Origin: Coprobacillus sp. CAG:605
GTDB taxonomy: Bacteria > Bacillota_I > Bacilli_A > RF39 > UBA660
Assembly: GCA_000433255.1 (NCBI GenBank)
Contig: HF998235.1
Span: 64,052 to 81,212 of the forward strand
Reading direction: 5' to 3'
DNA: 17,161 nucleotides
Shown here: in pieces, positions 14,303-17,161 of the stretch
How the letters are laid out: every line of letters starts with the position of its first letter
Position numbering within the stretch: the stretch's first letter is position 1
Position numbers and translations under genes: made by a program
Notes under the pieces: model-generated
Database searches by the model: none
Seen by the model: only the letters and a program-made list of their open reading frames with translations
What the model was told of the DNA's origin: nothing

Positions 14303-15862
14303 ATGTCAAGAGAAGAAAAACAACAATCACAACAAGCAGAACTTCAAAAACAACTTTGGAGTATTGCAAATTCTTTGAGAGGAAATATGGATGCTAATGA
14401 TTTCAAAAATTATATCTTAGGGTTAATATTTTATAGATATTTATCTGAAAATCTAGTTAGTTACGTTGAAAATGTAATGTTGAGAAACAAAATGAAATAT
14501 GCTGATATGTTTAAGGATAAAGAACAAGCACAAGAATTTAAATCAGATTTAATAGAAGAAGAAAATATAGGTTACTGTATTGAACCGGAGTATTTATGGA
14601 GCACTTTAATTAACAATATAAAAACTGGCAAATTTGATATTTCAATGCTTGCTAAGGCAATTAATGTTATTTCAGAATCAACTTTAGGTAATGAATCAGA
14701 AGACGACTTTGAAAATCTATTTGAAGATATGGATTTAAATAACTCTAAATTAGGTAGGGGAGAAGCAGAAAGAACTAAATTAATTTCAACTATAATGTTG
14801 AAAATAGATGATATAGATTTTCATCATGAAGACGCTGAAATTGATGTTCTAGGCGATGCTTATGAATATTTAATCTCAAACTTTGCTGCATCTGCCGGAA
14901 AGAAAGCTGGAGAATTTTATACTCCACAGCAGGTATCCAGAATTCTTGCAAAATTAGTTACATTAAACAAATCAAAACTTCAAAGCGTATACGACCCAAC
15001 TTGTGGATCAGGATCATTGCTTTTAAGAGTAGGAAAAGAATGTAAGGTAAGCTCGTATTACGGGCAAGAATTTAATTCTACTACTTACAACTTAGCCAGA
15101 ATGAACATGTTATTACATGGTATTTCATTTAAACATTTTGATATTAAAAATGATGATACTTTAGAAAGACCAAGACATTTAGAAATGAAATTTGATGCGA
15201 TAGTTGCTAATCCTCCATACTCAGCACAATGGAGTGCTGATCCAAAATTTATGGAAGACGAAAGATTTAGTGCTTATGGTAAACTAGCTCCAAAATCAAA
15301 GGCAGACTTTGCTTTTATTCAGCATATGATATATCAATTATCAGATAACGGAACTATGGCAGTGGTTCTTCCTCATGGAGTTTTATTCAGAGGAGCTTCA
15401 GAAGGAGTAATTAGAAAATATTTAATTGAAGAGAAAAACTATTTAGATGCAGTAATTGGCTTACCTGCTAATATATTTTATGGAACGAGTATTCCAACAT
15501 GTATATTAGTGTTTAAAAAATGTAGAGAAAATGAAGACAACATTTTATTTATAGATGCATCTAAAGATTTTGAAGCTGGAAAAAATCAAAATAGATTAAG
15601 AGATGAAGATGTTGATAAAATTATTGAAACTTACAAAAATAGGGTTGAAATAGAAAAATACTGTCATGTTGCTCCAATGTCTGAAATCAAAGAAAATGAG
15701 TATAATTTAAATATTCCTAGATACGTAGATACTTTTGAAGAGGAAGAAGAAATTGATATTAAAGCTGTTCAGCAAGAGCTTAAAGAAATAGATAAGCAAA
15801 TAGCTGAAGTAGACAAAGAGCTTAATGTTTACTTAAAAGAACTAGGATTAGGGGAATTATAA
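14303..15862 (+). CDS. hsdM: Type I DNA methyltransferase M subunit (N6-adenine), type IC kind
   Basis: The modification subunit, 519 residues, essentially the same length as EcoR124I HsdM (520 as I recall). An N-terminal helical domain (LWSIANSLRGNMDANDF, 18-34) is followed by the methyltransferase fold: GEFYTP (203-208), the S-adenosylmethionine-binding loop DPTCGSGSLLL (231-241), and the catalytic NPPY motif (303-306) typical of N6-adenine methylation. The C-terminus is a charged, coiled-coil-like helix (482-519) that would contact HsdS. The ATG has a full AGGAGG (14292-14297). The stop overlaps the start of the DUF4145 gene by one base (TAATG). None of its 19 arginine codons is CGN, which sets it apart from the left-hand genes and suggests acquisition from a genome with a different bias. 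Confidence 0.96.
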   Translation: MSREEKQQSQQAELQKQLWSIANSLRGNMDANDFKNYILGLIFYRYLSENLVSYVENVMLRNKMKYADMFKDKEQAQEFKSDLIEEENIGYCIEPEYLWSTLINNIKTGKFDISMLAKAINVISESTLGNESEDDFENLFEDMDLNNSKLGRGEAERTKLISTIMLKIDDIDFHHEDAEIDVLGDAYEYLISNFAASAGKKAGEFYTPQQVSRILAKLVTLNKSKLQSVYDPTCGSGSLLLRVGKECKVSSYYGQEFNSTTYNLARMNMLLHGISFKHFDIKNDDTLERPRHLEMKFDAIVANPPYSAQWSADPKFMEDERFSAYGKLAPKSKADFAFIQHMIYQLSDNGTMAVVLPHGVLFRGASEGVIRKYLIEEKNYLDAVIGLPANIFYGTSIPTCILVFKKCRENEDNILFIDASKDFEAGKNQNRLRDEDVDKIIETYKNRVEIEKYCHVAPMSEIKENEYNLNIPRYVDTFEEEEEIDIKAVQQELKEIDKQIAEVDKELNVYLKELGLGEL

Positions 15863-16542
15863 TGTTAAAAAGTAGCACTAGTAAAATAAAAAAATTCAAA
15901 TGTCAGCACTGTAATAATGAAACAATTATGGAAGTTGTCTCATCAATTCAGCACGATTATTCTGATAGGTCAAAGGATGATTATTATTATGAAATTCAAT
16001 CAGTACTATTATGCCCAATATGTGATCAATATAATATAATTAGTGCATATTGGGACAATACATACGGAAAATTAGAATATGCTGATGAATATGATTTATA
16101 TGGCGGAGATAATGTTGACGAATCTATTATCTTTCCAATTCATTCTAACTTGGTGTCTAGCAAGTCTGATTTAGTGCCTGATACTATAATAAAAACATTT
16201 AGAAAGGCGATAGAATTAAAATTATATGATGAGGAATCATGTCTTATAAAATTAAGAAAAACATTAGAATTGATATGTAATGATCAGAATGCAGATGGAA
16301 ATAATTTGTTGGAAAAAATAACAAATATTTCTGAAAAAGGAATAATACCAGTAACATTAACATCTGCGTCAACTATTATAAGAAAACTTGGAAATATTGG
16401 TGCACACGAATCTGATATCAATATTAATAGCAATGAAATAAAATGCGTCATAGAATTAGTGGAATATATAATACAATATATTTATGTTTTACCAAAAGAA
16501 ATAGAAAAAATAGATAAAAAATTTAACTTGATTTCTAAATAA
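15862..16542 (+). CDS. Zinc-ribbon plus DUF4145 (HEPN-like) protein embedded in the hsd locus
   Basis: A 226-residue protein with two parts. The N-terminal part has C14-x2-C17 and C51-x2-C54, a zinc-ribbon arrangement. The C-terminal part (about 105-212) matches DUF4145 (PF13643): LRKTLELIC (131-139), then IIRKLGNIGAHESD (172-185) with the R174...H182 pair and the family-typical LGN-x-GAH. DUF4145 is a HEPN-like family found alone or fused to type I R subunits. Some HEPN proteins are ribonucleases; activity here is inferred only. Its ATG overlaps the hsdM stop codon (TAATG) and AGGGGAA (15849-15855) lies just upstream, so it is translated with hsdM. That coupling suggests it works with, or is held in check by, the methylase complex. 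A non-catalytic DNA-binding or assembly role is an alternative. Confidence 0.8.
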   Translation: MLKSSTSKIKKFKCQHCNNETIMEVVSSIQHDYSDRSKDDYYYEIQSVLLCPICDQYNIISAYWDNTYGKLEYADEYDLYGGDNVDESIIFPIHSNLVSSKSDLVPDTIIKTFRKAIELKLYDEESCLIKLRKTLELICNDQNADGNNLLEKITNISEKGIIPVTLTSASTIIRKLGNIGAHESDININSNEIKCVIELVEYIIQYIYVLPKEIEKIDKKFNLISK

Positions 16543-16543
16543 C

Positions 16544-16585
16544 AAAAGGGTTTATACAAACATACTTTGCATAAGCCCCTTTTTT
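16544..16585. terminator. Bidirectional terminator between the DUF4145 gene and hsdS
   Basis: The arms 16544-16557 (AAAAGGG then TTTATAC) and 16569-16583 (GCATAAG then CCCCTTTT) form about 12 pairs, with one bulged C and an inner mismatch, around a loop of about 11 bases. Six T follow on the plus strand. On the minus strand the stem is followed by TTTTGTTATTT. The last codons of hsdS, including its stop at 16554-16552, lie in this structure. Confidence 0.7.
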
Positions 16586-17161
16586 AGTTTTTGTAATTTA
16601 CATAATTTATTATCCTCTTGTTTAGTTTTTTGATTATATGCTATTAATAATTTTGCATATTTTTTTTGGAATTTTAACGACGGTAAATCTAATTTTATAT
16701 CTTTAAATTTAGATATACTAAGTGCATAACGAGTTCCGCCCTCTTTCGAAGATAAAATTTTATTCTTAAAGGATTTATTTTCGTTAATATAATAAGCAAA
16801 GTAATTCTTATCGACTATATTTTCATTGACCGTAAAAACCGGATAAGCTGGACTAACAATTCCGCATTCGGTTATATTTTGAATGTTAAAATGAAATTCT
16901 CCAGTATCACTCATAGATCTATAAGTCATGAATCCTCTAGGTATAACTTTATAGCCAATATTATTTGAACTTGCTATATGTGTGTTAAAATATTCGTTTT
17001 GTAATATTATGCCATTAGCAGTTGAAGATAGTACTTCATATTGATTATTAGTGGATGTTTTCTCGTTATACTCTATAATCAAATCACCAATTTTAAATTT
17101 ATTATTAAGATTCGAAAAAATATTTTTATTAAGTCCTTTTTTAAATAAAGAAGATACTAAA
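16552..17161 (-). CDS. hsdS: Type I specificity subunit, C-terminal half (gene continues past the right edge)
   Basis: The reading frame stays open to the window edge, so only the last 202 codons are seen. The first in-frame start-like codon (TTG, 17082) is internal, because protein-like sequence, FKKGLNKNIFSN and KFKIGDL, continues upstream of it. The order is that of the second half of an HsdS: central conserved spacer helix end, then KFKIGDL, a target-recognition domain with VLSSTANGI, GFMTYRSM, GIVSPAYPVF and GGTRYALSISKFKDIKLDLPS, and a closing helix KLCKLQKLKKGLMQSMF that sets the distance between DNA half-sites. It recognises one half of the bipartite DNA target. Unusually, it is convergent to hsdR-hsdM and ends 9 bp from the DUF4145 gene. 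Its promoter and first recognition domain lie outside the window. Confidence 0.88.
   Translation of the reverse strand, partial: LVSSLFKKGLNKNIFSNLNNKFKIGDLIIEYNEKTSTNNQYEVLSSTANGIILQNEYFNTHIASSNNIGYKVIPRGFMTYRSMSDTGEFHFNIQNITECGIVSPAYPVFTVNENIVDKNYFAYYINENKSFKNKILSSKEGGTRYALSISKFKDIKLDLPSLKFQKKYAKLLIAYNQKTKQEDNKLCKLQKLKKGLMQSMFV

Noticed and set aside
16552..17082. Reading the hsdS fragment as a complete 176-residue gene starting at TTG 17082
   Set aside because: The same frame continues to the window edge with HsdS-like sequence (KKGL, KFKIGDL), so the TTG is an internal leucine codon.
1..17161. CRISPR array, tRNA or rRNA genes, insertion sequence or phage genes
   Set aside because: No regularly spaced repeats, tRNA-like cloverleaf, transposase or integrase motif, or terminal inverted repeats were seen on either strand.

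Overview
The window comes from an A+T-rich, low-G+C Gram-positive chromosome, most likely a spore-forming member of the Bacillota. The evidence is a partial CotJB-like spore coat gene at the left edge, the rplM-rpsI-cwlD gene order also seen in Bacillus, strong AGGAGG or AGGTGA ribosome binding sites, extended -10 promoters of the TATGnTATAAT type, a lipoprotein-anchored muramidase and no sign of outer-membrane genes. All assignments rest on motif and family recognition by eye; no database search was run. UGA is not read as tryptophan in any tryptophan codon I checked, and none of the 16 genes whose ends are visible stops at UGA.

Left part, 1-2488: a minus-strand pair (PF06541-type membrane protein, then the CotJB-like gene), a divergent membrane-anchored thioredoxin-fold-like protein without a CxxC, and the rplM-rpsI operon. 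That operon has a near-consensus promoter (TTGACA-N17-TATACT) and a two-stem leader whose outer stem covers part of the rplM ribosome binding site. This is a good candidate for an L13 autoregulatory leader.

Middle, 2489-10142: a CwlD-like amidase, an Abi_2 (AbiD/AbiF-type) HEPN protein directly abutting an HtrA-type protease, a minus-strand lipoprotein with two Ig-like modules and a GH25 muramidase domain, a two-TM coiled-coil protein of unknown role, a minus-strand helicase IV-like SF1 helicase, and a 108-residue protein of unknown role. Several transcription terminators here are built partly from the last codons of the genes they end.

Right part, 10143-17161: a type I restriction-modification locus that looks acquired. 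It holds an unrecognised 334-residue protein, hsdR and hsdM of the EcoR124I (type IC) kind, a zinc-ribbon plus DUF4145 (HEPN-like) protein translationally coupled to hsdM, and a convergent, minus-strand hsdS that runs off the right edge. HsdM uses no CGN arginine codon in 19, while the Abi gene uses CGN for 10 of 19, which supports separate origins. No hsdS follows hsdM on the same strand. The most interesting reading is a type IC system with a built-in HEPN candidate effector, in the manner of PrrC beside EcoprrI, and possibly a specificity gene that can invert. Both ideas are inference and depend partly on sequence beyond the window.
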